This document shows, piece after piece, positions 23,248 through 30,942 of a DNA stretch of 64,000 bases. Numbering within the stretch: position 1 is the first letter of the stretch; each line of letters opens with the position of its first letter. Location: assembly GCA_002162095.1 (NCBI GenBank), contig CP021424.1, positions 1,488,001-1,552,000 of the forward strand, in the 5' to 3' direction. Under the pieces are notes generated by a model that saw only the letters and a program-made list of their open reading frames with translations, was not told the origin of the DNA and searched no databases. Position numbers and translations under genes: made by a program. The stretch is from Armatimonadetes bacterium Uphvl-Ar2 (lineage in GTDB: Bacteria; Armatimonadota; Fimbriimonadia; Fimbriimonadales; Fimbriimonadaceae).

Positions 23248-24858
23248 ATGGATTCGCTCCGCTACGGTCTTGCGTTGCTCGGGTTGTTGATGGCCACTCT
23301 CGCCACCAGTGCCCCTGCCCCCGAAAACCTGCGCCTGATGACCTGGAACATCTGGCACGGCGGGCGGGAGAACGACCGCTTCCGGGGGCCGCGCCAGGTG
23401 ATGGACGTCATCCGGCAGAGCCAGGCCGACGTGGTGATGATGCAGGAAACTTACGGGTCCGGCGAGCTCATCGCGCGGGGGCTGGACTTCCACTTCCAGC
23501 CTCGGGGCACCAACGTCTCCCTGCACAGCCGCTACCCGATTGAGGAAGACCTCTCGGTGGGTGAGCCGTTCAACTGCGTGGGGGCGCTGGTGCGCCTGCC
23601 CAGCGGGCGGCGGGTGGCGGTCTACTCTCTGTGGTTGCCCTACGGCGAAGACATCTGGATTCCGGCCACGCGCCGCGCCTCCGGCCTAGAAGCCATGCTC
23701 GCGGCGTGCCAGCCCTCGGCGGAGGTACTGGAGCGGCTGCTGGACCAGATCCACCAGCGCCTGGCGGGGCCGCAATACGCGGACGTGCCGGTGGTCATCG
23801 GCGGGGATTTCAACTCGATGTCGCATCTGGATTACACCGAGGTGGCGCGAGAACACTACGGCCGCCCCGTGCGCTGGGCCACTAGCCAGCTGATGACGGG
23901 GCAAGGCTATCGGGATGCCTTCCGCGAGTTGCACCCGCAGGTCAACCGGGCACAAGACCGCACCTGGTCGCCGCGATTCCCGGAACAAGAGCAAGATCGC
24001 ATCGACTTCATTTACTTCCGGGGGGCGGGAGTGGAGCCGGTGCGCGCGGAGCGAATCGACACCAGCGCGGGCCTGTTCCCCTCGGACCACGCGGCCGTGC
24101 TAGCTGAGCTTCGCCTGGGGGCCGCCGCGCCACCCCAGGACGTGAGCCTGCGGGCCGCGACCTACAACATCCGGCACGGAGCGGGGATGGATGATCAGCT
24201 GGACCTAGACCGCACCGTGCGGGCCTTGCGCGCCCTAAAAGCCGACATCATTGGCCTGCAGGAGATTGACGACCGGGTGGGAAGATCGGAGCGAGTCAAC
24301 CAAATGGCGGAATTGGGTCGTCAGCTGAGCATGTACCCCGCTTTCGGCTCGTTTATGGAGTACGACGGCGGCCTTTACGGCATGGGCATCCTCTCTCGGT
24401 ATCCGCTGGTGGATGTGGAAGCGATCCGCCTGCCCGATGGCAATGAGCCGCGCGTGGCCCTGCAGGCGCTGGTGCGCCTCCCCTCCGGCGAAACCCTGCG
24501 GGTGGTGAATGTGCACTTCGACTGGGTGGACGACGACGGGTTCCGGTGGCCGCAGGCGCAGCGTGTGCACCAGGCGGTGACAGAGGGCGACGTGCCGACC
24601 CTGCTGCTGGGCGACTTCAACGACGGCCCCGAGAGCCGCACCTTAGGCTTGTTCCGCAGGAGTCTGCAGGAAGTGGCCAAGCCCGCGGGGCAGAGGTTCA
24701 CCTGGCCCGCCGACCGCCCGACGCAGGAGATTGACTATCTCTTTGTCGGTCCGGCGGCCCGGTGGCAGGTCGGCACCGCGCGCGTGGTGAATGAGCGCGC
24801 GGCCAGCGACCACCGTCCGGTGGTGGCAGATCTCAAGCTACGAGCCACCACCGAGTAA
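23248..24858 (+). CDS. Secreted protein with two endonuclease/exonuclease/phosphatase domains
   Basis: 536 residues from ATG 23248 (GGGAG upstream, signal peptide YGLALLGLLMATLATSA). Two EEP-superfamily domains in tandem: domain 1 (~25-290) with TWNIWHGG, MMQETY, GGDFNSMSH and SDHAAV; domain 2 (~300-535) with TYNIRHGAG, GLQEIDD, LGDFNDGPES and SDHRPV. Each has the Asn, Glu, Asp-x-Asn and Asp-His residues of Mg2+-dependent phosphodiesterases, so both could be active. The substrate (nucleic acid, phospholipid or sugar phosphate) cannot be told. Confidence 0.88.
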   Translation: MDSLRYGLALLGLLMATLATSAPAPENLRLMTWNIWHGGRENDRFRGPRQVMDVIRQSQADVVMMQETYGSGELIARGLDFHFQPRGTNVSLHSRYPIEEDLSVGEPFNCVGALVRLPSGRRVAVYSLWLPYGEDIWIPATRRASGLEAMLAACQPSAEVLERLLDQIHQRLAGPQYADVPVVIGGDFNSMSHLDYTEVAREHYGRPVRWATSQLMTGQGYRDAFRELHPQVNRAQDRTWSPRFPEQEQDRIDFIYFRGAGVEPVRAERIDTSAGLFPSDHAAVLAELRLGAAAPPQDVSLRAATYNIRHGAGMDDQLDLDRTVRALRALKADIIGLQEIDDRVGRSERVNQMAELGRQLSMYPAFGSFMEYDGGLYGMGILSRYPLVDVEAIRLPDGNEPRVALQALVRLPSGETLRVVNVHFDWVDDDGFRWPQAQRVHQAVTEGDVPTLLLGDFNDGPESRTLGLFRRSLQEVAKPAGQRFTWPADRPTQEIDYLFVGPAARWQVGTARVVNERAASDHRPVVADLKLRATTE

Positions 24859-24878
24859 TTCCAGGAGATTGACGCACG

Positions 24879-25406
24879 ATGCCAGAGCAAGATCAAGAGC
24901 TTGTTTTTCGCCTAAACATGAACCTTCTGCTAAAGATAACCGCATGGTATGCCGCTATCGGTCCCGTGTTCGTCGTCATCTTTTGGTTAGTGGAGCGCTA
25001 TGCTAATGGCATCGAGCACAAGGTTGAGAGGCTGATCCCACTTGCAATGATCACTGTTCTTGCTGCGATACCCACCGCCGGATTGTGGTATCTGGCTTAC
25101 AGAGGGTGCCCAGTTTTTGTCGGGAGAAATGAGCTGCGCTGCCTCAATACCTTCGGCAAACTCAATTCGGTCTGCTGGCAAGACATTGTGAAGACCCGTC
25201 AGCGAAAGATCCTCGGGTTCCCGTTCTTGCTCGCGTACGCCGAGAACCAGAGCCGCCCCGTGGCGATCCCCATGTTCCTGCAGGACTATCTTAAGTTTGT
25301 GGAGGCCGTACAAGGACGAGCGGGGACGGACAACGTCCTTGCCATCGCCTTGCGCCGATTGATCCCGAGACGCGGGCGGAACCGGCGTCGCCAGTTACCG
25401 AGCTAA
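24879..25406 (+). CDS. Membrane protein with two helices and a PH-like domain
   Basis: 175 residues, AGGAG before the ATG. Two transmembrane helices (WYAAIGPVFVVIFWLV and LIPLAMITVLAAIPTAGLWYL) precede a beta-rich domain with VGRNELRCLNTFGKLNSVCWQDIVKTR, which looks like a bacterial PH domain, and an Arg-rich tail. The layout is shared with the protein at 37462-37935. Function unknown. Confidence 0.65.
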   Translation: MPEQDQELVFRLNMNLLLKITAWYAAIGPVFVVIFWLVERYANGIEHKVERLIPLAMITVLAAIPTAGLWYLAYRGCPVFVGRNELRCLNTFGKLNSVCWQDIVKTRQRKILGFPFLLAYAENQSRPVAIPMFLQDYLKFVEAVQGRAGTDNVLAIALRRLIPRRGRNRRRQLPS

Positions 25407-25486
25407 AGCAGCCACTCGCCAAAGAGGGCAAGCACCCAGGAGTAAGCCCGCATCCCCCAGGCCCCCTGAACCGTACTTAAAGGGCG

Positions 25487-26392
25487 ATGGGTGCAGTTCT
25501 CTTCGGAATCATCATCATCTTTATCTCCTTTGTGCTGGGTGGCGTCAACAAGCAAACCAGCGAGAAGGTGAACCTCAAGCCCACCGCCTGGGCGGCCAGG
25601 GTGTTCGGCATCTTCCTGCTGGTGGGCGGCATCCTGTGGAGCGGGGTGGTGCAGGTGCCCGCCGGTTACGCGGGCGTCAAGCTCCGCTTCGGTGCCATTG
25701 ATGGCACGCTCGGCCCGGGCATCCACATCATCGTGCCGGGGGTGCACAGCGTGCAACTGCTCGAAACCCGCACCCAAAAGGAAGAATCGCAGGCCACCGC
25801 CGCCAGCCAGGATCTGCAGGTGGTCACCACCACGCTGGCGCTCAACTTCCGGCTGAACGCCTCCAAGGTGGACGAGCTTTACGGCCAGGTCGGCCCGCTC
25901 TATAAGAACCGCATCATCGATCCCACCGTGCAGGAATCGCTCAAGGTCGTCACCGCGCGCTACACCGCCGAGGGCCTCATCCGCAACCGCGCCCAGGTGA
26001 AGAACGAGGTCGAAACTGAGATCATCAAGCGGCTGGCGGCCTACGACATCGTGGTGGATTCGCAGGGGCTGTCGATTGTGAACTTCGACTTCTCGCCGGA
26101 GTTCAATAAGGCGATCGAAGCCAAGCAGGTCGCCCAGCAAGAGGCCGAAAAGCAGAAGTACGTGCTGCAGCAGGCCGAACTGCAAAAGCAAACGGACGTG
26201 GCGCGGGCGCAGGGTTCGGCCGAGGCCGCCAAGCTGAACGCGGAGGCGCTCAAGGTCTCCGGTGGGGGGCTGGTCATCGCGCGGGAGTGGATCGAAAAGT
26301 GGGACGGCAAGCTGCCGCAGGTGTCCTCGGGCAGCGGGCAGTACATCATCGACCTCCAGTCGATCATGAAGCAGGCCACGCCCACGCCTTGA
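25487..26392 (+). CDS. Prohibitin-like SPFH protein
   Basis: 301 residues with two N-terminal hydrophobic helices (~4-20 and ~35-55), then a prohibitin-type SPFH domain: VQVPAGYAGVKLRFGAIDGTLGPGIH, LQVVTTTLALNFRLNASKVDELY. A coiled coil follows (KQVAQQEAEKQKYVLQQAE) and a conserved end (GGGLVIAREWIEKWDGKLP). Prohibitins form ring-shaped membrane scaffolds that shield integral membrane proteins and modulate FtsH-type proteases. Its stop overlaps the ATG of the next gene (TGATG). Confidence 0.9.
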   Translation: MGAVLFGIIIIFISFVLGGVNKQTSEKVNLKPTAWAARVFGIFLLVGGILWSGVVQVPAGYAGVKLRFGAIDGTLGPGIHIIVPGVHSVQLLETRTQKEESQATAASQDLQVVTTTLALNFRLNASKVDELYGQVGPLYKNRIIDPTVQESLKVVTARYTAEGLIRNRAQVKNEVETEIIKRLAAYDIVVDSQGLSIVNFDFSPEFNKAIEAKQVAQQEAEKQKYVLQQAELQKQTDVARAQGSAEAAKLNAEALKVSGGGLVIAREWIEKWDGKLPQVSSGSGQYIIDLQSIMKQATPTP

Positions 26393-27045
26393 TGGACCGG
26401 GGCTACGGACTGGTTGCGGGGCTCATCTCGGCGGATGAGGTGGATCGGCTTCTGGGGCAACTCCCAGAGCTAGGAGATCAAGCCGGTTCACGGAGTCTGC
26501 TGGAGTTCGCCTGGTGCCAGGTCTTTGCTCATGACCCTCGCCTGCTTCAGTTGGCCCAGGGCTTAGTGGGGGACGAAGCCCAACCCGTTCGGGCGATTCT
26601 CTTTGACAAAGTGGCGGGCCGGAACTGGACCCTGGGCTGGCACCAAGACACCAAGATTGCGGTGCGAGAGGCGCGCCCCGAACTGCCGGGCTACTCGGCG
26701 TGGAGCGTGAAGGAGGGCGTGGTGCACGTGCTTCCGCCCGTCGAAGTCCTGAAAGCGAGTGTGGCCCTACGGCTTCATCTCGATCCGTGCCCGGCTACCA
26801 ATGGCCCGCTGCAGGTCATCCCGTTTAGCCATCGGGATGGGCTCCGCGACGACCCCACGGAGGCGGAGATTGCCACCGCCGAGACCCTCACCGCCGAGGT
26901 GGGCGACGTCATCTGGATGCGTCCGCTGGTGTTCCACGGGTCAGCCCGCGCGACGTCGGTCGGCCACCGGCGGGTGCTGCACATCGAGTACTGCGCGGCT
27001 CGGTTGCCAGAGGGCTTGGAGTGGGCGTGGGCCAATCAAGCCTGA
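26392..27045 (+). CDS. Phytanoyl-CoA dioxygenase (PhyH) family protein
   Basis: 217 residues from the ATG that shares its A with the preceding stop. The double-stranded beta helix of Fe(II)/2-oxoglutarate oxygenases is visible: WHQDTKIAV provides the His and Asp ligands, PLVFHGSARATSVGHRRVLHIEY the distal His and the Arg for 2-oxoglutarate. The hydroxylation substrate is unknown. Coupling to the prohibitin gene is probably only operonic. Confidence 0.85.
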   Translation: MDRGYGLVAGLISADEVDRLLGQLPELGDQAGSRSLLEFAWCQVFAHDPRLLQLAQGLVGDEAQPVRAILFDKVAGRNWTLGWHQDTKIAVREARPELPGYSAWSVKEGVVHVLPPVEVLKASVALRLHLDPCPATNGPLQVIPFSHRDGLRDDPTEAEIATAETLTAEVGDVIWMRPLVFHGSARATSVGHRRVLHIEYCAARLPEGLEWAWANQA

Positions 27046-27055
27046 CCTAACCCAG

Positions 27056-27061
27056 TATCCT
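27056..27061 (+). promoter_or_regulatory. -10-like box TATCCT, leaderless arrangement
   Basis: TATCCT ends 6 nt before the ATG at 27068; no ribosome-binding site lies between. Confidence 0.45.
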
Positions 27062-27067
27062 CTCCTC

Positions 27068-28021
27068 ATGTTCCTCGCGCCCTTGTTGCTCCTGGTGGCG
27101 GCCCAGCCCACGCCCACCGAGGTTCTCCTCGCGGCCATCGAAGCCCGCTCCCAAGGCAAGCTGGGGGCCGCCGTGGTTACCGCGCAGGGCGCGCACTACC
27201 TCCACCAGGACGAAAAATTCTCCCTGCAAAGCGTGATGAAGCTGATGGTGGCCATGGCCGCCCTGGAGCAGGTGGACCGCGGCCAGTGGCGGCTGGACCA
27301 ATCTTTTGAGTTCAAGCGCAGCGACCTCAGCCTCAGCCACCAGCCCATCACCCAGCGCCTGGGCCGGCGGGAGAGTATTCAGATCACCCTCGACGAGTGC
27401 ATCGAACTGATGGTCACCGAAAGCTGCAGTGGCGCGGCCGATTTCATCATCCGGCGGCTGGGCGGGCCAGAAAAGGTGAACGCATTCCTTGTAAAGCACG
27501 ACATCCAGGGCATGCGCATTGACCGACTGGAACGCGACCTGCAAACCCAGATCGGCGGCATCACCTGGCGGCCCGAATTTGTGGACGAAGACGTGATCGA
27601 AGCGGCCTACGCGGCGGTTTCGGAGGCCGACAAAGACGCCGCCTACGCCCGCTACCTCGCCGACCCGCGCGACACCACCACTCCCGCCGCCATGGCCAAG
27701 CTGCTGCAAAAGCTGCTGCAAGGGCAGCTGTTTTCCCCGACCTCCACGCGCTACCTGCTGGGCGTGATGGAGCGCACCGCCACCGGGCAGGATCGGCTGC
27801 GGGCAGGGGTGCCGGCGGGCTGGACCGTGGGGCACAAAACGGGCACGAGTTCCACCCACCGGGGCGTGGCCGGGGCCACCAACGATGTGGGCATTGCGCG
27901 CAACAAGGCGGGCGAGTGGGTGATTTTGGTGGCGCTGCTCCGCGAGTCTACGCTCGCTCCCCGCGATCGAGATCGCATCCTGGCGGATGTGGCGCGGGCG
28001 GGGTTCCCCGCGCGGCGTTAA
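27068..28021 (+). CDS. Class A beta-lactamase-like serine hydrolase
   Basis: 317 residues with a short signal peptide (MFLAPLLLLVAA). Active-site motifs are in order: SxxK as S55-V-M-K58, the SDN position as S119-C-S121 (Asn replaced by Ser), a candidate omega-loop Glu155 in RLERDLQ, and K257-T-G in HKTGTS. The size and layout fit class A (PF13354). Because the SDN triad is altered, true beta-lactam hydrolysis is not assured; a related esterase or DD-peptidase activity is possible. Confidence 0.85.
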   Translation: MFLAPLLLLVAAQPTPTEVLLAAIEARSQGKLGAAVVTAQGAHYLHQDEKFSLQSVMKLMVAMAALEQVDRGQWRLDQSFEFKRSDLSLSHQPITQRLGRRESIQITLDECIELMVTESCSGAADFIIRRLGGPEKVNAFLVKHDIQGMRIDRLERDLQTQIGGITWRPEFVDEDVIEAAYAAVSEADKDAAYARYLADPRDTTTPAAMAKLLQKLLQGQLFSPTSTRYLLGVMERTATGQDRLRAGVPAGWTVGHKTGTSSTHRGVAGATNDVGIARNKAGEWVILVALLRESTLAPRDRDRILADVARAGFPARR

Positions 28022-28026
28022 GCGGG

Positions 28027-28032
28027 TAGCGT
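28027..28032 (+). promoter_or_regulatory. -10-like box TAGCGT, leaderless arrangement
   Basis: TAGCGT ends 6 nt before ATG 28039, with no ribosome-binding site. Confidence 0.35.
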
Positions 28033-28038
28033 CAGCGG

Positions 28039-28443
28039 ATGGAAGAAGGCACCGCCCCCGAAAAGCTCCTGCTGGCCAGCGTGATGATGGACGTGGAGGT
28101 CGATTTTGCCAACCGCGCGGAACTCAAAGTCCGTGATGCGGTGGAGGCCAAGCTGAATACGCTGGGCATTGGCCAGAGCGTGGGCTCGGGTTCGGGCATG
28201 GGAATGATGGACGTGAGCTTCCTGCTGGACAAGCCCGATGCCGAAGCCGCCCGCCAAATTATCGAGCAGGCGATGGCGACGGCCTTCCCCGGCCAAGAGT
28301 TCACGCTGGACTTCACCGAGATCGAAGGCGACCGCAGCGAGTTCTTGCCCGAGAAATCCGGGTGCCGGGGCTCGGCGGCGGCCGCTTTCGTCATGGTGTT
28401 GGCGGTGGCTGGCTTATTGGCCCCGCGTATCTTCGGCGCCTAG
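28039..28443 (+). CDS. Small protein with C-terminal membrane helix, paralogue of the protein at 10924
   Basis: 134 residues. Residues ~10-95 form the domain shared with the 10924-11286 product ([51 protein letters not shown]). A linker and one hydrophobic helix follow ([19 protein letters not shown]), which would anchor this copy in the membrane; the other copy lacks it. Function unknown. Its stop overlaps the stop of the convergent COG0523 gene by a few bases. Confidence 0.7.
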   Translation: MEEGTAPEKLLLASVMMDVEVDFANRAELKVRDAVEAKLNTLGIGQSVGSGSGMGMMDVSFLLDKPDAEAARQIIEQAMATAFPGQEFTLDFTEIEGDRSEFLPEKSGCRGSAAAAFVMVLAVAGLLAPRIFGA

Positions 28444-29660
28444 TCCAGCAGGGCTAATTCGTCGGCCGACGCAAACGGGTCCGGCAACTTCGCCCAACTC
28501 TCTGGCCCTTCGGCGTATTCCGCCTCGGTTAGCAGAGCGCGGTCCAGCATCTCCGTCAGCCCCGCTTTGTCCATCCCGATGCCGATCAAGACGATCTCTT
28601 GGCGTCGGTCACCGTAAGGCTCTTGCATGTTTCCGTGGATGCGCAGGCGGCTTTCCTCATCGTCCGGCCAATACTCCTTGGGGGCGGTGCACCACCACGT
28701 CCCGGCGTGGCCGTAACGGCATGCGGCCCCGGCCTGATGCCACTCGCCGATCCACGCCATGCGGGTGGCCAGCCAGAAGAATCCCTTGGAGCGGATCACA
28801 CCCGGCCACTGCTGGTTGATGACTTCCCAGAACCGCTGCGGGTGGAAGGGACGCCGCGCCTTATAGACGAAGCTGGAGATCCCGTACTCCTCGGTTTCGG
28901 GCACGTGTTCACCCATCAGTTCCTTGATCCAACCGGGCGAGCGTTGTGCCTTTTCCATGTCGAACAGGCCCGTCCCCATCACCTCACTGAGGGGCACCGC
29001 ACCGTTTTGGATCGGCACAATCCGCGCCTCGGTGTTAAGGGTGCGGATCACGCCCATCACCTTGCCCAGGGTTGCCTCATCCACCAGGTCGGTCTTGCTA
29101 ACAAGGATCACGTCGGCAAACTCAATCTGGTCCACCAAAAGGTCAACTACGGTTCGTTCATCCTCTTCGCCCAGGCTCTCGCCTCGGTCGCGGATGTACT
29201 CGGCCTCGGCAAAGTCGCGGAAGAAGTTGAACGCGTCCACCACCGTCACCATCGTGTCCAGCTGCGAGACCTTGCCCAGCGATTGGCCGAATTCGTCCTC
29301 AAAGGTGAAGGTCATCGCCACAGGCAGCGGCTCACTGATGCCGGTACTCTCGATGAGGAGGTAGTCAAACCGACCTTCGCGCGCCAAGCGGGAAACTTCC
29401 TTCAGCAAGTCATCGCGCAGCGTGCAGCAGATGCAGCCGTTGGTCATCTCCACCAGCGTCTCTTCGGTCCGCGAGAGGTTCGCTTTGCCGTGGGCGACAA
29501 GTTCGGCATCGATGTTGATCTCGCTCATGTCGTTGACAATCACGGCGACGCGCTTGCCTTCTCGGTTCGCCAGAACGTGGTTGAGCACAGTTGTCTTGCC
29601 CGCCCCCAGGAATCCGGAAAGCACGGTGACAGGAAGCCGAGTTTTCTTCTTAAAGATCAT
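28440..29660 (-). CDS. COG0523 family GTP-binding metallochaperone
   Basis: 406 residues from ATG 29660, which overlaps the upstream stop (ATGA). G3E-family GTPase: Walker [11 protein letters not shown], the metal motif [11 protein letters not shown] (CxCC), Walker B-like [11 protein letters not shown] and the base-specificity motif SKTD. The C-terminal CobW_C domain follows ([16 protein letters not shown]). The [16 protein letters not shown] and [11 protein letters not shown] segments match the YciC/ZigA-like long subgroup, often Zn-responsive. It probably delivers Zn2+ or another metal to client proteins. Coupling to the RHH/zinc-ribbon gene supports a metal-regulated pair. Confidence 0.9.
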   Translation of the reverse strand: MIFKKKTRLPVTVLSGFLGAGKTTVLNHVLANREGKRVAVIVNDMSEINIDAELVAHGKANLSRTEETLVEMTNGCICCTLRDDLLKEVSRLAREGRFDYLLIESTGISEPLPVAMTFTFEDEFGQSLGKVSQLDTMVTVVDAFNFFRDFAEAEYIRDRGESLGEEDERTVVDLLVDQIEFADVILVSKTDLVDEATLGKVMGVIRTLNTEARIVPIQNGAVPLSEVMGTGLFDMEKAQRSPGWIKELMGEHVPETEEYGISSFVYKARRPFHPQRFWEVINQQWPGVIRSKGFFWLATRMAWIGEWHQAGAACRYGHAGTWWCTAPKEYWPDDEESRLRIHGNMQEPYGDRRQEIVLIGIGMDKAGLTEMLDRALLTEAEYAEGPESWAKLPDPFASADELALLD

Positions 29661-29989
29661 AGGTGCCCCGCCGCGCACTGCGAACAGTCCAGCCACTTGC
29701 CCTCAGGCAGGCGATCCAGTGCCTCCGGCGACACGCCTCGCTCGAACACCGGCCGGAACAGGATGGCCCCGGTCGGGAACTCGGTGGCGCAGCAGTGGCA
29801 CTTGGTTTCGGCGTGAATCTCTTCCGGCGTGAAGCCAGTGATTACCCAGCCCTCATGACCGGAGTGCGCGGCGAGGGATTCGACAGCGGCCCGGATGGCG
29901 AGGGAACGATTCCCACCGTAGAACCGGTCGGCGACCGATGCGAGCAGCTCGATGGTGTCGTCATCGAGCGTGAAGTTAATCCTGCGCAT
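29657..29989 (-). CDS. Ribbon-helix-helix protein with Cys-rich C-terminal domain (probable metal-responsive regulator)
   Basis: 110 residues. Residues 1-45 fit a ribbon-helix-helix DNA-binding fold ([20 protein letters not shown], then [12 protein letters not shown]). Residues ~60-108 hold [11 protein letters not shown] and [11 protein letters not shown], two Cys clusters spaced like a zinc ribbon. It is translationally coupled to the COG0523 GTPase, so I infer a Zn-sensing repressor of this pair. Two 10-bp tandem repeats lie directly upstream of its ATG. The architecture is not one I know as characterised. Confidence 0.75.
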   Translation of the reverse strand: MRRINFTLDDDTIELLASVADRFYGGNRSLAIRAAVESLAAHSGHEGWVITGFTPEEIHAETKCHCCATEFPTGAILFRPVFERGVSPEALDRLPEGKWLDCSQCAAGHL

Positions 29990-29990
29990 G

Positions 29991-30010
29991 AATACACACG
30001 AGTATACACG
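29991..30010 (-). promoter_or_regulatory. Tandem 10-bp repeats upstream of the RHH gene (candidate operator)
   Basis: ATACACACGA and GTATACACGA (plus strand) follow each other directly, 8 of 10 positions identical, one helical turn apart. On the minus strand the unit contains TATACT, a -10-like box 11 nt before the ATG. RHH dimers often bind adjacent repeats with such spacing, so autoregulation is likely. Confidence 0.45.
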
Positions 30011-30069
30011 ATGGGTTAGCGAGCGAAGGCTGTCTAGGACCGGATGGTCGGAGGTTCCTCTGGAAAGAG

Positions 30070-30534
30070 CTAGTTATTCGCCGTCTCGTGCCCCATCAGG
30101 TGGCGAGCGGAATACATCTGCCCGGTGTGGTAGGCGATGTGGAAGGCCATATACTGCAGGGTGTCACCCCAAGTCCAGTCATCCCGGCGGGGCAGCTTGG
30201 CATTAAAGTCGGGCCGTAGCTCTAAGATCTGCGCACGGCAAGCCTCGTGGACGCGCTTCACCTCGTCGTAGAGTTCCGTCGGGCTGAGCGGTAACTCGAG
30301 CGGGTCGTCCACCGAATCTAAGTAGTAACCCGCGCGGGGCTCGTTGAGGGGGCTCTCAAGTTCCGGATGCAGCCACCGAATCTCACCGAAAGCCACGTGC
30401 ACCGCCAGCTCGCCCACGCTGAGCAAGCGAGGGTGCGGGCGCACCCAAAGGTCGGCGGCGGGGAAGCCGTCGAACGCTTCGCTCATCTCCCAAATGGCTA
30501 AGTCCCTAGGGGCCAGGGCTTCTTCATGCGTCAT
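30070..30534 (-). CDS. DinB-family protein
   Basis: 154 residues from ATG 30534; the longer frame covers the csoR promoter. A four-helix DinB/YfiT-like fold with metal-binding His at VHVAFGEIRW and AFHIAYHTGQMYSARHLMG. DinB-like proteins include mycothiol/bacillithiol-dependent transferases, but most are uncharacterised. A second DinB-type protein lies at 36078-36560. Divergent from csoR. Confidence 0.85.
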   Translation of the reverse strand: MTHEEALAPRDLAIWEMSEAFDGFPAADLWVRPHPRLLSVGELAVHVAFGEIRWLHPELESPLNEPRAGYYLDSVDDPLELPLSPTELYDEVKRVHEACRAQILELRPDFNAKLPRRDDWTWGDTLQYMAFHIAYHTGQMYSARHLMGHETANN

Positions 30535-30597
30535 GCGGTCATCGTGGGCTACGAGTGGGTCCGAAGTCAAGTCAGTATCCAGGGAGGGAACGCTTTG

Positions 30598-30618
30598 ATA
30601 CCCGTAGGGGTATATAAA
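30598..30618 (+). promoter_or_regulatory. CsoR-type operator overlapping csoR-copA promoter
   Basis: ATACCC-GTAG-GGGTAT (30598-30613) is a perfect 6-bp inverted repeat of the G/C-run-flanked-by-TA type bound by CsoR. TATATA/TATAAA at 30611-30618 forms the -10 region only 4-6 nt before the csoR ATG, so repressor binding would block transcription of csoR and copA. Confidence 0.7.
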
Positions 30619-30622
30619 GAAT

Positions 30623-30913
30623 ATGAGCCCGCAAACCCAGGCCACCTTAGACCGTCGCCTCGCCCGTATCGAAGGCCAAGTGCGGGGCCTGCGCCGCATG
30701 GTGAGCGAAGGTGACTACTGCGTGGACATCCTCACGCAACTCAGTGCCGTGCGCTCCGCGCTCGATCAGTTTGGGGCGGAACTCGCCACATCCCACGTCG
30801 AGACCTGCATCCTGGGGCATGGGACCGGCACGGCCCACGGTGAAGGGCAGTGCATGTCTCAAGAAGACTTGCTCGACGAGCTCAAGAGCACGCTCTCGCG
30901 CCTGATGCGCTAA
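30623..30913 (+). CDS. csoR: Copper-sensing repressor CsoR
   Basis: 96 residues of the CsoR/RcnR all-helical family. The Cu(I) ligands are Cys33 (DYCVDIL), His58 and Cys62 (SHVETC), the canonical Cys-His-Cys set. [17 protein letters not shown] is the DNA-facing first helix. It should repress itself and copA through the adjacent palindrome and let go on Cu(I) binding. copA starts 29 nt downstream. Confidence 0.93.
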   Translation: MSPQTQATLDRRLARIEGQVRGLRRMVSEGDYCVDILTQLSAVRSALDQFGAELATSHVETCILGHGTGTAHGEGQCMSQEDLLDELKSTLSRLMR

Positions 30914-30942
30914 CCAAGATGACGAGATACCCCGGAGAGTAT

